Shown: one piece after another, positions 1 to 11,500 of the stretch
How positions within the stretch are numbered: position 1 is the stretch's first letter
How the letters are laid out: each line of letters begins with the position of its first letter
From: Paragonimus skrjabini miyazakii
Taxonomy: Eukaryota; Platyhelminthes; Trematoda; Plagiorchiida; Troglotrematidae
NCBI GenBank assembly: GCA_014338405.1
Contig: JTDE01000289.1
Span: forward strand, 107,105-171,104
Direction of reading: 5' to 3'
Length of the DNA stretch: 64,000 nt
Translations under genes and position numbers: made by a program
The notes under the pieces: generated by a model
What the model was told of the DNA's origin: nothing
Database searches by the model: none
Seen by the model: the letters and a program-made list of their open reading frames with translations, nothing else

Positions 1-2280
1 TGTTCGCGAAAACAAATTTTTCAAACGTTGGATGTGCTCTGCTATTAGATCAGCAGATCTGCATGTTATTCACCTTCGGAGGTTGTAAAAATTGTACAAA
101 ACAAAATAAATTAAACCGGACCTACTTTTTATGAATTTTGATCTCAACTCACAGAATAGCCATTAGCTAAAAATTCACTTCGTATGACGAGGGTTAAAAC
201 CGCGAAAGTTGCAAACATCGGCTGCTCAACGACATCGATTGAAACTGTTTATTTACAAAGCAAACTAGCCTATAGATATGTTTTGCGTTTTAACAACTTA
301 GGCTGACTTCAAAACAAGCAAAGCAAATATACAGTTCTTAATAACGATCTTGGTGAAATTCCATGTCGTAGCAAATGTCATGGTTTTTTAAATAAATTCT
401 CACCGGTTTCTTGTCAATGGAGAACACACGTCAGAAAAATTGACATTAGGTATTTTATGTAATCAGACGATAAGATCAATTAAACTGTTTGTACTTCGCA
501 ACTGATAGCTTCTGGTCCTCTTGACAAACGGAATTAATATTTGATTAGATGTTTTTGCCTCTTTTTGTTCTCATGATCATTGGCTCTTTACTATATTACT
601 CCGAATCCGTTTTGACTTATCTTGTAGTCGGTAAGGACATTAGGGTATCTAAAACCTTGAGGTGTCTTTCAAAATATGTTCGAAAAGTTTGTCAATTTCA
701 AAGATGTCTACTTGTAAGCTGTTTGGCATGTTCTTAAATTTACTGTCTAAAAGCTACACTAAGATTTTTATTTACTGCTGGTTTTCGTAGTTTTAATACA
801 AACAATTATGGGGTTTGACAATTATTTCCAGTGCTTTTGATAACCCCATTGCTCAGCTTAAGTATAGCTGTCATGAAGTTATTAACAAAGTATTCTCAAG
901 AAAGCGAAATTTAAAAGCATGTCCGAAACGTTCACGGTGAGAGTCCATACAGTTTTTTGCAAAAGGACAAATGCCTATGATGAAGTAAAGTTTGAAAAGA
1001 CCGTATGATATACTCTTTTATTGATAAAATATATTCTCCTGCCTAAATGCACATCATTGTCACAATTACTGTAAGTAGTCGAGCCATTATTTATGCTTAA
1101 ATGCTAACACTTTGGATACCTTATTCCGTTTTTGAAAAGCGATGCTTCTGAATCTTCAGCTGCACACACTTCAGCAGTTACATTTTTGCATTATGTGAAT
1201 GTGTTATTTCATGTTGTTCACGACGTTGTTTGGTGAAATCTATAACAAAAATATAACCTGCGGATTTATATTGTTACTGCGTTTATTCCGAAATTTTCAT
1301 TTTGATCAGGATTTAGAAGATAACTGTTTTTGTCAAAATTCCTATTTAAGAAGCGGAAAAACCAGAAAGGCATCATTTCACAAGCCTTAAAACAAATGTG
1401 CTAGGAATGTTTCTTGTAACCATACTTAGCTTACTTCTGATTATCATTTTGTAAACCATCATTAATTGTTAGTATAAGTTGTATATAGTCGTTCTTATTC
1501 AGGTAACGTGACTTGTTCCCCACTGTCTGACAGGTAATTGATAGAATAGTTAAAATCACTGCTTTGATAGAACCTTACGCGATATGACTTCCATCCTCTA
1601 AAACAACTTGTGATATAAAACGCCAGTGAACGCTAAGCAAAAACGTGCCAGGAGACTTGTCATTTCTGATTACCTGTCAACCAAGTCAGGCGTTAAATGA
1701 GCATATAAACTTTCACAAATACCCTTCGATCACGTTCAAATGAACAAACGTTAGTCATTCGCATTAAATTACTTTCGGTTTTACGGAAGGTGTTTCTGTT
1801 TTTATATGGCACATTTCCAATCAGCCTCCCGTTTAGAGTTATCAAACGGATGAACACACAAGGCTGAAGTATAAAAACAGACAACCGAGTAGACATAAGC
1901 TCACGCTCAGAGCCATAGTAAATGTTTTTAATCTTCTTCATGCCAGTTTAGCGGGACAATTCATGCTAACTCAGTACGACACCTCTAATGCTCTTGGACA
2001 AAAATTCGAGACTATTGAACTTACCTTATATCCTTCCTGTCTAACGGTACCCTAAACTTTGTGTAGTTTGTGAGCAAGTGCACGCAAAAAGATTTTGAGT
2101 GAGAGATAAGACAATTCACTCTAACATGTGCAATGAGAGTTGCGGGAATCACTTTTCAACAAACAACAAACTATGTACGAATTTTACTGAACAATGACTC
2201 CAGCTGGTCTGCTTGAAGTGAAAAATAAAAGCTTGAAGCAGTGGTTCCCCGATATGAATTTGAAAAAGGCCAACAGTATA
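1..2280. other. Intergenic, nothing recognised
   Basis: AT-rich sequence with only chance-length frames; no repeat shared with the rest of the window was noticed. Confidence 0.5.
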
Positions 2281-2287
2281 GCGTAAG

Positions 2288-2611
2288 ATGTCTTGTGCAC
2301 GGACAGTTCTTTCGTATCTCATCTGTTACTACAGCGAAATTAGTGCAATCAATTTATGGCAAGCAGGTATGGCAACAATGGTGAAGAATGCGGGCATGAT
2401 AAGCGAGGTCAGAATGATCGAAATTCAAGAACAGGGCATTCAGATAATACAACATGAAACTGATAAGGACGGTGATAATGCATTTCATATCGTATATCGC
2501 CCAAGAACCAAGCAAAGTATACGATTTGCAGAGGCTGTTACCATTCGTCGAACAAACCCAGTGCTATGTGTCCAGAAACAAATGGCTATAAACTTATCCC
2601 TCCTTTGGTAA
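2288..2611 (+). pseudogene. Penelope-like element, endonuclease C-terminal relic
   Basis: The last ~45 residues match the C-terminal tail of Penelope-like GIY-YIG endonucleases: FHIVYRPRTKQSIRFAEAV, then IRRTNPVLCVQKQ and a terminal LSLLW just before the stop (compare RTLCTAEA...DPVLCHQK...LHLPW in the 18.9-21.3 kb copy). Upstream residues no longer match, and the GIY-YIG core is missing. The copy is plus-strand, opposite to most other copies here. Its 3' flank contains an inverted copy of part of the coding region (see the adjoining repeat entry). Confidence 0.7.
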
Positions 2612-2820
2612 TTTTATCCCATTCCCAAGGACCTCCCACTGTTCCGAGCATTTTATCTTACATTCTACCATGTACCCGTCTAACCGTTTTGTTTCCAGTT
2701 CAGTTTCAAAGTACTTATTAACATTTCCTCCACTTTTCACTTAACTGCCCATGACTATTTGACCTAGTAACTTAACCATCCTTATCAGTTTCATGTTGTG
2801 TTATCTGAATGTCCTGTTCT
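2428..2820. repeat. Inverted repeat in the 2.3-kb Penelope-like relic
   Basis: Arms 2428-2473 and 2776-2820 are inverted copies of about 45 bp with a few mismatches (the left arm begins AGAACAGGGCATTCAG). The left arm lies in the relic's coding region and the right arm in its 3' flank. This is a short version of the inverted-end architecture seen in two other Penelope-like copies of this window. Confidence 0.8.
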
Positions 2821-3017
2821 GGAAATATAACAGCTCTCGGCTTAGATGTAACAAAGCATACAGCCCTCTTTAATGGATGGCAGATCTAGGTTTGCATTTT
2901 CAAAATAGAGTTTCTTATTTTCCAGTAACCACAGTTCGTTGAGTGAATACTTTTAGCTTGTTACGATGGGGGAATAAACAGTTTTCCTTGGTTGACAACA
3001 AGCAAACTTGTAACGTG

Positions 3018-3535
3018 TGGTCGAAACCAGCAAGGGCGCACTGGTTGAAGTTGAATTGTGTGACAGGGCGTGCTGCTGTGCAATTGACGCCGTTGTAGGT
3101 TTCGTTTGTGTAAGTCGTGTGCATGGCTTATTGTGCATTTAGCTCATGGTTCTTTGTACTGTTTCTTCTTTCAGGACTGTTGTTGGAACTCCTACTTTGG
3201 AAGAACGCTGTCCCCCGGTGTCTTCACGTTGCTCCAAAGTTGGTCCGTAAGTGTGACGGATAACTACGTTTGCTAATCGAAACACAAACGGTCTGTCTCG
3301 CAAAAGAAGAAAAAGTCACAAGTCAACTGGAAACGTGTACTGGATACAACACAGATACCGAGAGATTCAATTCATAACATGTCCTTGTCCACATATGTAT
3401 GGGGTCCCACGGTCCGGAATAGCCCACCAATCTGAAGTAGCCTCACACTCACTGCCCGCAGACCTCCGGCTGTGGTTGGCCATTCTACTCAGCCCGTTGT
3501 GCGGACGCGGTCAACCCGCGTGTTCGAGCGCCTGA
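3018..3535 (+). CDS. Candidate spliced gene fragment, three exons, frame unresolved
   Basis: Two GTAAGT donors lie 137 bp apart on one strand, each paired with an acceptor. Intron 1 is 3110-3174 (65 bp) and ends in a strong pyrimidine tract (GTTTCTTCTTTCAG). Exon 3175-3246 is 72 bp. Intron 2 is 3247-3306 (60 bp; 3309 is an alternative end). Two joined frames stay open. The all-phase-0 frame runs from a Cys-rich first exon (CDRACCCAIDAVVGFVC) through DCCWNSYFGRTL to KKKSQVNWKRVLDTT and stops near 3423. The other frame reads TPTLEERCPPVSSRCSKVG in the middle exon and continues through VYWIQHRYREIQF to a TGA at 3535, but has a stop just upstream of intron 1. These could instead be non-coding leader exons. 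No family is recognised, and no start codon or 5' end is identified. Confidence 0.3.
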
Positions 3536-3610
3536 AAGAAAGCAGAAGGGAGTATGTGTGACAAAACAAAATGGCGGCGCACTACATGCTACTACAAATG
3601 AAACCACCAC
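3370..3610. other. GC-rich island
   Basis: This stretch is much richer in G+C and CpG than its surroundings. It contains a CAAAATGGCGGC motif at about 3567, a form often seen near metazoan promoters, and on the minus strand a strong pyrimidine-rich tract ending in CAG near 3533. It could be a CpG-bearing promoter, an exon of the candidate gene above, or a captured mobile fragment. I cannot choose between these. Confidence 0.35.
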
Positions 3611-3789
3611 GGAAGCTAATAAACCCCTTCTAAGTGTCGCTCTTACATTGGCATCCAACGTGCCGTCACATGTTTTTATAAAATTGCATTGGTTACTTGA
3701 TTGTGACAAATTTGTGTTACGCAAGTTTGATTCAAAATGCCTATGTGTTATGAGTTTAGAACTTGGTCCAGTGTGCCTATGTGATTAAA

Positions 3790-5440
3790 ATCTTGAAAAA
3801 TTTGGTCAGTTTTGCAACTTTGCAACTATTTCAAAAGGACTGAAGAGCATCTAATATTTTTAGCGCGATAATATGCGATGGGACAGTGATGAGAGGACAA
3901 AGTGACGTCTGAGAAACCTTATACTATTACTCGGTTCTGTATATAATGTTCAAAACCTATGGGTTGACAACCACTGTCAGCACCTTGGCAAGTGTTACAG
4001 TTGACGCCCTATTTATAAATGCTATCTGCTGATTAAGTAGCTAGCTATTACCTCGCTGAATTTTTTAAAATTTTCCATCAAACCACTTTACAGTTTTAGT
4101 CTCAAATTACATCACTACTATTGAATCAGCCTTAATACTATCGGTTACGTATGGGTCACAAATTAGTGCGGAAACCCGTATCGTATGTTGAAGTTTTACT
4201 GGTTGTTGAATTTACATCAAAACGCACTGCCACAACATAACCTGACGATAAACATTTTATCGGAAATTTCATATTATCCTTAGTGATAGAACCACATTGT
4301 ATAGATTCTTGTTCCGGAAGTTTTGAGTGCATATCCTAGCTGGCTCAGGCAAGTAGGTTGTTTTTATCCAAATGATTTAATAATTAGCTGAGCTCAGCCA
4401 CTACTGATAATGGATTCAGATGATAGATGGAACTTGGTGTATTGAGTTCGTAAATACATATTGGCCAATGTTGTGTATCAGGCGTTCGTCCAACGGATAA
4501 CTTCAATTATTTCAAACTAGTCAATTTAAAATTAGAAATAATATACCGACTGCCAGTTTTCTTCTTGCATGAAACGTAAGATAAATTCATAAAATCTTAC
4601 ACAAAGAATGGTCTTTAGATGTTCTCTGTTCAGTAACACCGGCTTATATAGTCACATACTCCCATAGGCTGTGACCTGATCTGACTTGGAAAGCAAGTAC
4701 AATCTGTCATCTATTCATCCGGTCAACTCCAGCAGGTTACCTTTTAAACCGGTTGTTATTTGATACTACACAACCTCAAATGGACGTCTTCTAACATGTG
4801 ATGCATTTCCTATGTTGTCAATTTCACCTTGTGATGAAATTTTCAAAACACAGTTGAGCAAGTATCCAATATTAGTTGGTTGCTGCCCTAAAACAGTAGA
4901 ACACTGGCTGTCATCCGAAGTATTTCAATCCAATTCATTGTGTACTTGCTATGAATTCTGGGGACGTTTGATTCAGTTGCGAATCAAATGAATGCAGTTG
5001 GTTTTTGAAGGCTTGCATTTATCCAACTAGTCATAAGCATAATTAATAAAAGTTCGCAAAACCTGTCTGTTCAATCAGACCAGTAACACTGTAATCATAA
5101 CTGCTCAGTTGGGTTGCAAATAATGCCTTAATTGAACCAACCGAACTAGTACAGAAGCTCGAGAATCTTGAATCGTCCGCATTGAAAGCATGTCGTATAT
5201 GCCCGAAAACCTTCGCGACCAGATATACACTTCGGTCAACCAGCTTTAATACTGTCTATTCTTTTTATAAAAAAATGATCGGATATGGCAGATACTATTC
5301 AAAGAAGATTGTGAGCACGCGTTTGGACATGCTTATTCGGTCACGCCTATTATGCAGATACTAACTGCATGGCGAACATGCCGGCCGTACATGCATAAAA
5401 GCCAGGATACAAAGTCAAATCCTAATGAAGGTTTATCCTA
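3790..5440. other. Intergenic, nothing recognised
   Basis: No coding signal, no convincing splice pairs and no repeat match noticed. Confidence 0.5.
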
Positions 5441-5447
5441 TGGATAA

Positions 5448-5535
5448 ATAAGACCGAAATTCGAGTCTGATGCTTCCTTTCAAAGTAGGCTAGCGGAAGA
5501 GTTTATTTGATTGCAAAGGCTGCGTCCTGTAGTTA
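5448..5535 (+). mobile_element. SINE 3' fragment
   Basis: Plus-strand fragment with GACCGAAATTCGAGTCTGATG and CTTCCTTTCAAAGTAGGCTA, then a GCAAAGGCTGCG end, like the 33.1-kb copy. Confidence 0.5.
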
Positions 5536-5539
5536 GTGT

Positions 5540-6638
5540 TCGGTTTGAAATTTTTTGTGATAATTTTACATCCACCTTAGCTCATGCCTGAATGTGAATT
5601 TCGGGGCAGGTAATTTTATTAATTGGTTGTTGATCATTTGTTCATTTGGTTCACAACAAAGTTGATAACATAATGACATCTAACCGTTAAGACACTGTAT
5701 TCACCTGTGTTCAGAATTAAAAGAGTTGTCTCTTATTTATCGTCTATTTGCAGCCTAAGTCTTCACAAATCAGGTGGGCTATAAAGACTAATACTTCTAA
5801 ACCACAGAATTTTAACTCATTCATCAACAACTTGGTACCCTTGAACTCAGCAACATGTTGACAGTTTGTAATATAAATACTATTAGCTGCCAGTTTATTC
5901 CACGTACGCTTTCTAACTCTTCATAACTGTTCCAGCAAGACATGCAGTTTTACACGTATGTGACAATGTTAATCAACGATGCTTGCGCCCATTAACACTA
6001 ACGCAAACATATTGCGTTCATCTCGGGACAAATTCAATCAGTTGTTACGAAGAAAACATAGGATTGCTTAACCAGTAGAAGGTCGTTTGGTGTATTTGTT
6101 AACGACGTTCAATCTAACTGCGAGCATTTTTACGCCAATTTTTCGCAGCTTGTTACAAAACGGTAATCTTGAATATCCAAAGAATGCAAATGGTTAACAT
6201 AGGATGCGGAAACAAACGGACTGTTTCAACTCTGATCTGTTTCAACGTTTACCGAAAATGAGTGCAAGCCGCTCAGTATACGAGATTTTTACACCTCTAT
6301 CCTGTGTATTCTGGGAAAAAGTGCGATTTTTCAAACCTTTTCAAGCGTTCAATGCAAGATAAATTTCCCTCAGTATGATACTTGAAGACGGACAACGTGC
6401 AAGCGTTAATCTGCTCTGAGTAGACACATCCGACTATGTTAGCGGTAAGGCCTGTGAAGGCATGATCGCAAAACGAGCAAACAGCCAATACGTCTTGATG
6501 GAAATCATTGTTTTTACTGCTTTCATTTATAAATAACACGGTGGCTAAATTGAGTTTAATGTCTCCATAACCGCTCCTTTGTAAAGCTGATTTACTGGTA
6601 AGGTCATGTTCAACTAGGACTGACAATTACAAAAGATT
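5540..6638. other. Intergenic; one chance-length ORF
   Basis: A 109-codon minus-strand frame at 6626..6297 reads like protein (VCSFCDHAFTG) but has no good splice context and is within the chance expectation for this composition. Confidence 0.4.
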
Positions 6639-6785
6639 TCAAGTTGAACATCACTCACAATTGATCGCAGCTGTTGCATCCCCATAGACTTTCCAGTCGG
6701 TCCCTTTCGAACAGAGGAAGCACTAGACTCGAGTTTCGCTCTCATTAGAGCTCGTCAGTAGTGCATATCATCGCCATTACAAAAG
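6639..6785 (-). mobile_element. SINE 3' half
   Basis: Minus-strand fragment: the tail (AAGTTGAACATCACTCACAA on the plus strand) through the GCACTAGACTCGAGTTTCGC and AGAGCTCGTCAGTAGTGCAT blocks. It stops before the tRNA-like head. Confidence 0.85.
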
Positions 6786-7599
6786 AGCCGCGCAAAACCA
6801 TTTTATTTTCGTGTATTTAGTTACCAGTTGTAGTGACAGGATAGTACAAATAAAACTCAGGTTACGCTGCAGCTTGCGACTATCCTTGCTGGGATAAGAT
6901 CATTCTCGTCACATACCCAACAACAATGACGACAAATTGAGTGACGTAGTAGGATCGTAAAACTCTGACGTTCTCGCCAAAAACTTCACCGAATGGTCAA
7001 ACGTTTTGATTTTTACGTCTGCGACGAATAACGTTATCAATACCACCACTTATAAATGTTTTTACTACCAATTGTTTCACTGCAGGCAGCTATTCAATCA
7101 GTTTGTTACTAATCCTAATGCAGAACGTAATGTGAACAAACTGTAAGCAGAATTTTACAAAGCCCCTCAGACAATAATTATGAAGAGCAATTGCGAATCG
7201 ACTACAGAAATAATTACCTGTATGTTACCTCTCCTGTTTGATCTCAGTGTATGCAGTCTGATTGACCTTTCAATTCACAATATTTGCACGTAAGTTGTTA
7301 ATTAATCAGTTCACCTGATTTGAACAATAGTTCCGAGCTACTCACTATTTACTAGTTCTGGACCATTAGTAAGAGATAAATTCTAATAGAGAACTCAGAG
7401 TAATTTATATTCTACCTTATGTTTACTGCCAACGTTGTGTACATTCAATAATATGTTCTGTTAGAAATGAATGCCGGAAGACAGTCTGTGCGGTGGGGAA
7501 ATGATGATGACTTTTCAAGAAATGTTCCTCAATCAAAGCCACTCGCCTGAATTTACCCATCCATTATTAAGTATGTGAAATACTTCACTAAAGGTTAGC

Positions 7600-7605
7600 T
7601 TTAAT
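7600..7605 (-). terminator. Possible poly(A) signal of the prohormone gene
   Basis: An ATTAAA hexamer lies about 190 bp downstream of the prohormone stop codon on the same strand. I found no AATAAA on this strand between the stop and about 7000. ATTAAA is a common variant signal, but a single hexamer is weak evidence. Confidence 0.25.
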
Positions 7606-7791
7606 GTACCATTTTCTCAGGACAGTTAGAAGTCATCACATTTCATTTAGATATAAAAACCAGCAGTAATAATGTGAAATCAACATTATAATTGGGTCCC
7701 AGTAAGGCAAATAGCATTGAGAGCAAACAGAAAGTAAATGCTGAAGTCACTGGATGCTGACTCGAACGATTAGATCACAGAGATGATTTCT

Positions 7792-8531
7792 TCACACATT
7801 TTGGTCGGGGACTGCCAGGGGTTTCCTCAATTCAAATCCGTATGCCCATGGTCGTTGATCAAACTTGCTTGAATCTAAATGGTAACGCTTGCGGAACATG
7901 ATGGGATCAAAGTGGGAACGTTTGCGGAACATAATCGGATCAAAATGAGAACGTTTGCGGAACATGATGGGATCGAAGTGGGACCGCTTGCGAAACATAA
8001 TCGGATCAAAGTGCGAACGTTTGTCTTCGACCAAGCCGTAGTATCTTGAATGAGAGGACGGAAATTCTTCATCAGCATATCGCGAGTAGATAGGATACTC
8101 AATTTCATTCGCATGTTCCAAATTAATTGGCATCGACTGAAATGTCAACAAAAGTAAATTAAACGCAGGTTACGTTCAATTTGAATAACGTGAAACGAAA
8201 CTGTATTAAAATGGTAGAAAACACTATGGACCTACCGAAATCTGACGTTATTAACTATTCATTTTCACTCGTGCGTTTATGTGTGTGAGCCGATAATATT
8301 GCACTATTTCATTTTTTTTATCTAGTCAGAAATTCTTAAAAATTTAACAAAGTAGGAAATGTATCCTGAATGTGTGATTGCGCACACTTTAAAGCGAAAG
8401 TAAATAAGTATAAACTCACTTACAATTGACTTGAACGAAAAGTTTGTCAAACAGAGAAGAAATTTAACAGCTAGATTCCACAGAATGGCAAAACAAGATA
8501 GTATACTCAAGACCCAATACGCTGGCTGCAT
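7792..8531 (-). CDS. Tandem-peptide neuropeptide/prohormone precursor, two exons
   Basis: Likely secreted prohormone cut at basic sites into short peptides. Exon 1 is 8531..8424 (36 codons, ATG start) and encodes a hydrophobic leader (core WVLSILSCFAILW) that fits a signal peptide, ending exactly at a GTAAGT donor in phase 0. The intron (8423..8137, 287 bp) ends in a pyrimidine-rich tract and CAG. Exon 2 is 8136..7792, also phase 0, and ends in TGA. The joined product is 150 residues: leader 1-36, acidic Tyr-rich spacer 37-75, four identical 11-residue units 76-119 (R-SHFDPIMF-RK, so each octapeptide is bounded by RKR), a degenerate fifth unit (YHLDSSKFDQR) and a 20-residue tail. No Gly precedes the basic sites, so the peptides would not be amidated. 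All differences between units are synonymous, which argues for real coding. I do not recognise the family with certainty; F-D-x-I recalls non-amidated orcokinin/pedal-peptide types (inference). Exon 1 is less certain than exon 2. Confidence 0.8.
7888..8019 (-). repeat. Four 33-bp tandem coding units of the prohormone
   Basis: Four head-to-tail 33-bp units each encode the same 11 residues. Eight of the eleven codons vary between units (Arg, Ser, His, Phe, Pro, Ile, Phe, Lys) and none changes an amino acid. Units 1 and 3 share CCG-ATT for Pro-Ile, while units 2 and 4 share CCC-ATC. This alternation fits a past duplication of a 66-bp pair. Confidence 0.95.
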
Positions 8532-8534
8532 TTG

Positions 8535-11500
8535 TACATTCTAATTATCAGTGTCTAGAAACGTCATAACATATGTTGTATTATCTCATACGTGGTTTAC
8601 CACAATACAACTGGTAAAGTGTAGTGTGATGTGATTCTCCGAAGGAAAGATTTGGCACCTTTAATAATAGCAGTGCGTGTGTGTGGAATCCTTAATTTTG
8701 CAACTGTGGTATGCTTACCCTACAGGCAATACAATGCAGATTGAATCTTCCATACAGTATACTAAGGTTACTTGACGGTTCGTGAAACCTTATCACATAC
8801 AGTAAAATAGGAATGCTAATCGAAGGAAAATATGTTTTACCAGATACCATGTTCAATACACAAGATGTAATATCATTAATTTTGTCAGGCAAAAGTAAAA
8901 ACAATGGAATGGAAAACATTCTGAGGTTTTTCAAGTAAACTGTTAATTTTTACAAAGGGCAAATAGAAACTCACATCAGGCACGTGGGCAGCGTTGTGGC
9001 TGACACTCAGGAGAAAAGTGAGTATCAGCGGTACCAAGTTTCGGTCAAACATTATTGGAGAAGATTATCACGGATTAGACCTGCTCCCTAAAATCGTGCC
9101 ATCACAAGCTTATATAGGGTCATATTCGGAAGATGTGTGGGTGGATGCTGTTGATAGGAGATTCTCATTGGTTCTGCTGACATGAGTATCATGTGCGGTA
9201 GTACAACAAATAAGCTACTTTCATAAGTTACACGGTATCCAAATGCAAAGTGTCGTACGAAAACTAGTGTACGTCTTCGTGTAGATATTTTTCAAATGCT
9301 TCTATTGCTTGCAAAACAAGAGTGCTTGGAAATGGGAATATTCACAATAAAAGGTGGGTGATATTCATCTTACCTTATAAAATGTAGCGCTCTCCTTTAA
9401 CTTAGTGCATTTGGTTTGATTAGAACAAGGTGGGCTATTGAAATCACTCATTACTTTTCGGACTGATTAGACACTCGGCCGTCCTTAGAATACAGGGGAA
9501 CGGTGCTTGATTTCCATGTTGTTGTAAATCTGTTCAAGGTCAGCTTGTGTTTAGTAGTTCACAATGTAATAAAAAATAACTGATTTTCCTGCAAGATTTA
9601 CTTAACATACATTTTAATTGCGTGCGATATTGTTGAAAATGTATCATAAATTGGCGCTAGTTGACTTAAATTCGTTTGCTCTCGGATTTGTTTTTGCTGA
9701 ATTTTGCTGAAGTTCAGAAATTGCTCATGATTATTGCAAGTGGAAAATTTGGATTAGTAAATCGATGCGGACACGAATGTTGACTTTGTGTGTCTTATTC
9801 CTAATTTTAAAACATGGTGGGCATCTATTTTCCAAATGCATAACGCCCGTCAAAGTAAATAAACCTATAATACCACTGATGGGAATGTGTTCTTACTTGA
9901 TGATTTTCGCAATACAACGGTAAATTTTGCTAGATAAATCAGTAAACATTTTAATTTGAAGTTCACTGTTATTTCGGCTTATTTCACTTTTGTGTTTTAT
10001 CCTCCAATGAAGGTACAGTTGATATGTAATGTCTATATGTATGTAAGTTTATATGTATTGGAAAAATTGCGTTAACCCCTGGAGATCATACATCCAACTC
10101 AAAATTGAAGTTACTAACGGGTATTTCAAGACATAACAAGTGTACACGCTGGTAACGAACTTTAGATGGACGGTTACTGAACTAGCAGATTTTCAGAATT
10201 CCATCTTATCTGCGTTCAGTTACGCAGCCCTCCTATCAACAGTTTCGGCCATGATTTATCCATCTAGATGCGACTTCTGTCACGTTTCCAAATGTTGTAT
10301 TCGCAGCAACCCAACGATAATTTTGTAGTGTTGAAGCGTGCTCAATGATGAGCTTGCAGTTATGAAGCAACTCAAGTTACTCTGCTTAACACCCCGTAAT
10401 ATTTTTGCATTTGAATGAATAGGTTGTTGAGGGTTTCTTTGGTGATTGCTTCAAAATGTTAATTCAGCGTAAGCTAATTGGATACAGGAATTCCGAAGGA
10501 CACACTAAACCGCCGCATAAATTTGTTGTCTGGTCAGCTGACTGCAACCCGTCGCAATGATTTACTGCGTAATGTAGATTCTTACTGCATTCAAAGAAAG
10601 GGTAGCTTTTATCGACAATTATTTACTATCTTGTATGAGAGGACATTGGTCACAATTGTGAAGATTGGAAATTGAAGTCAAAGAGATACTGCCATTTCGC
10701 GGCTGAAACTCTTAAATTAGTTTTCGAATTTTAGCCAACCAGCCAACCGTAAATGTGGTCTTGGATAGTTCCATTTTCAGCTTCCTTAAGGTGGAGCGAT
10801 GAAAATGAATAACAGATCAGTCTGTCATGATACATGTTTCAAAAAGTGCGCGGATGTTTTTTCTCTTTTCTGGACATTACTACAATGGTTTGTACGCGAA
10901 CACAGGCATACGTCTGTGTATGAAAAGCAGAACTCGAAACCGTAAATTTTTTACTTCGTTGCTGACGATATAGCAATAATAGACGATTATCATTAAAAGG
11001 TGGTTTATAGAATAGTATAATAATTAACTACCACATAGATTTGCCTCTACTTTAAATGAAGTGGGGTAGGTGATCAACTTCGGCGTTGTTGTGGTAAATC
11101 TACCCATTGACATAAGGTCTTTTATCTATATCCTTTTTTTTGTCCTGCGTGTAAGTGGAGAGTACAGGAAGCCGATGCGTAACATATAAACATTATTCTG
11201 CAGTTGATGTCTACACTCAAATTTACGGAAGAAATATGCCTAATTGACAGAATTCCTGTTTAGCAGTCCATGCAAATATGATTCAAATAGTAATAACTAG
11301 TCATTCTAACGCTGCTCAGTTTTGCAATGACATAAACAAGCAAATCATTAATACTATCTCTGTCGCGAAATAAGCTAGCACATAGTATGACAATCCTTTT
11401 CATAAAATTAATCTTCATCCTCATAATCTAGTGAGAAGACGCATGATGTCGTGATTAACTAATGGGAGAATGGGCTTTAGCCACTGCTGTTTAAGTAACT

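Noticed and set aside
6297..6626. 109-codon minus-strand frame with CSFCDH
   Set aside because: About five such frames are expected by chance at this composition; no intron signals or domain support it.
8692..8934. Alternative leader exon for the prohormone
   Set aside because: It has a hydrophobic start but no consensus phase-0 donor, whereas the exon ending at 8424 has GTAAGT in the right phase and lies nearer.
9015..9076. GTGAGT donor with an AG 61 bp on
   Set aside because: The putative acceptor lacks a pyrimidine tract and the flanking exon is undefined.
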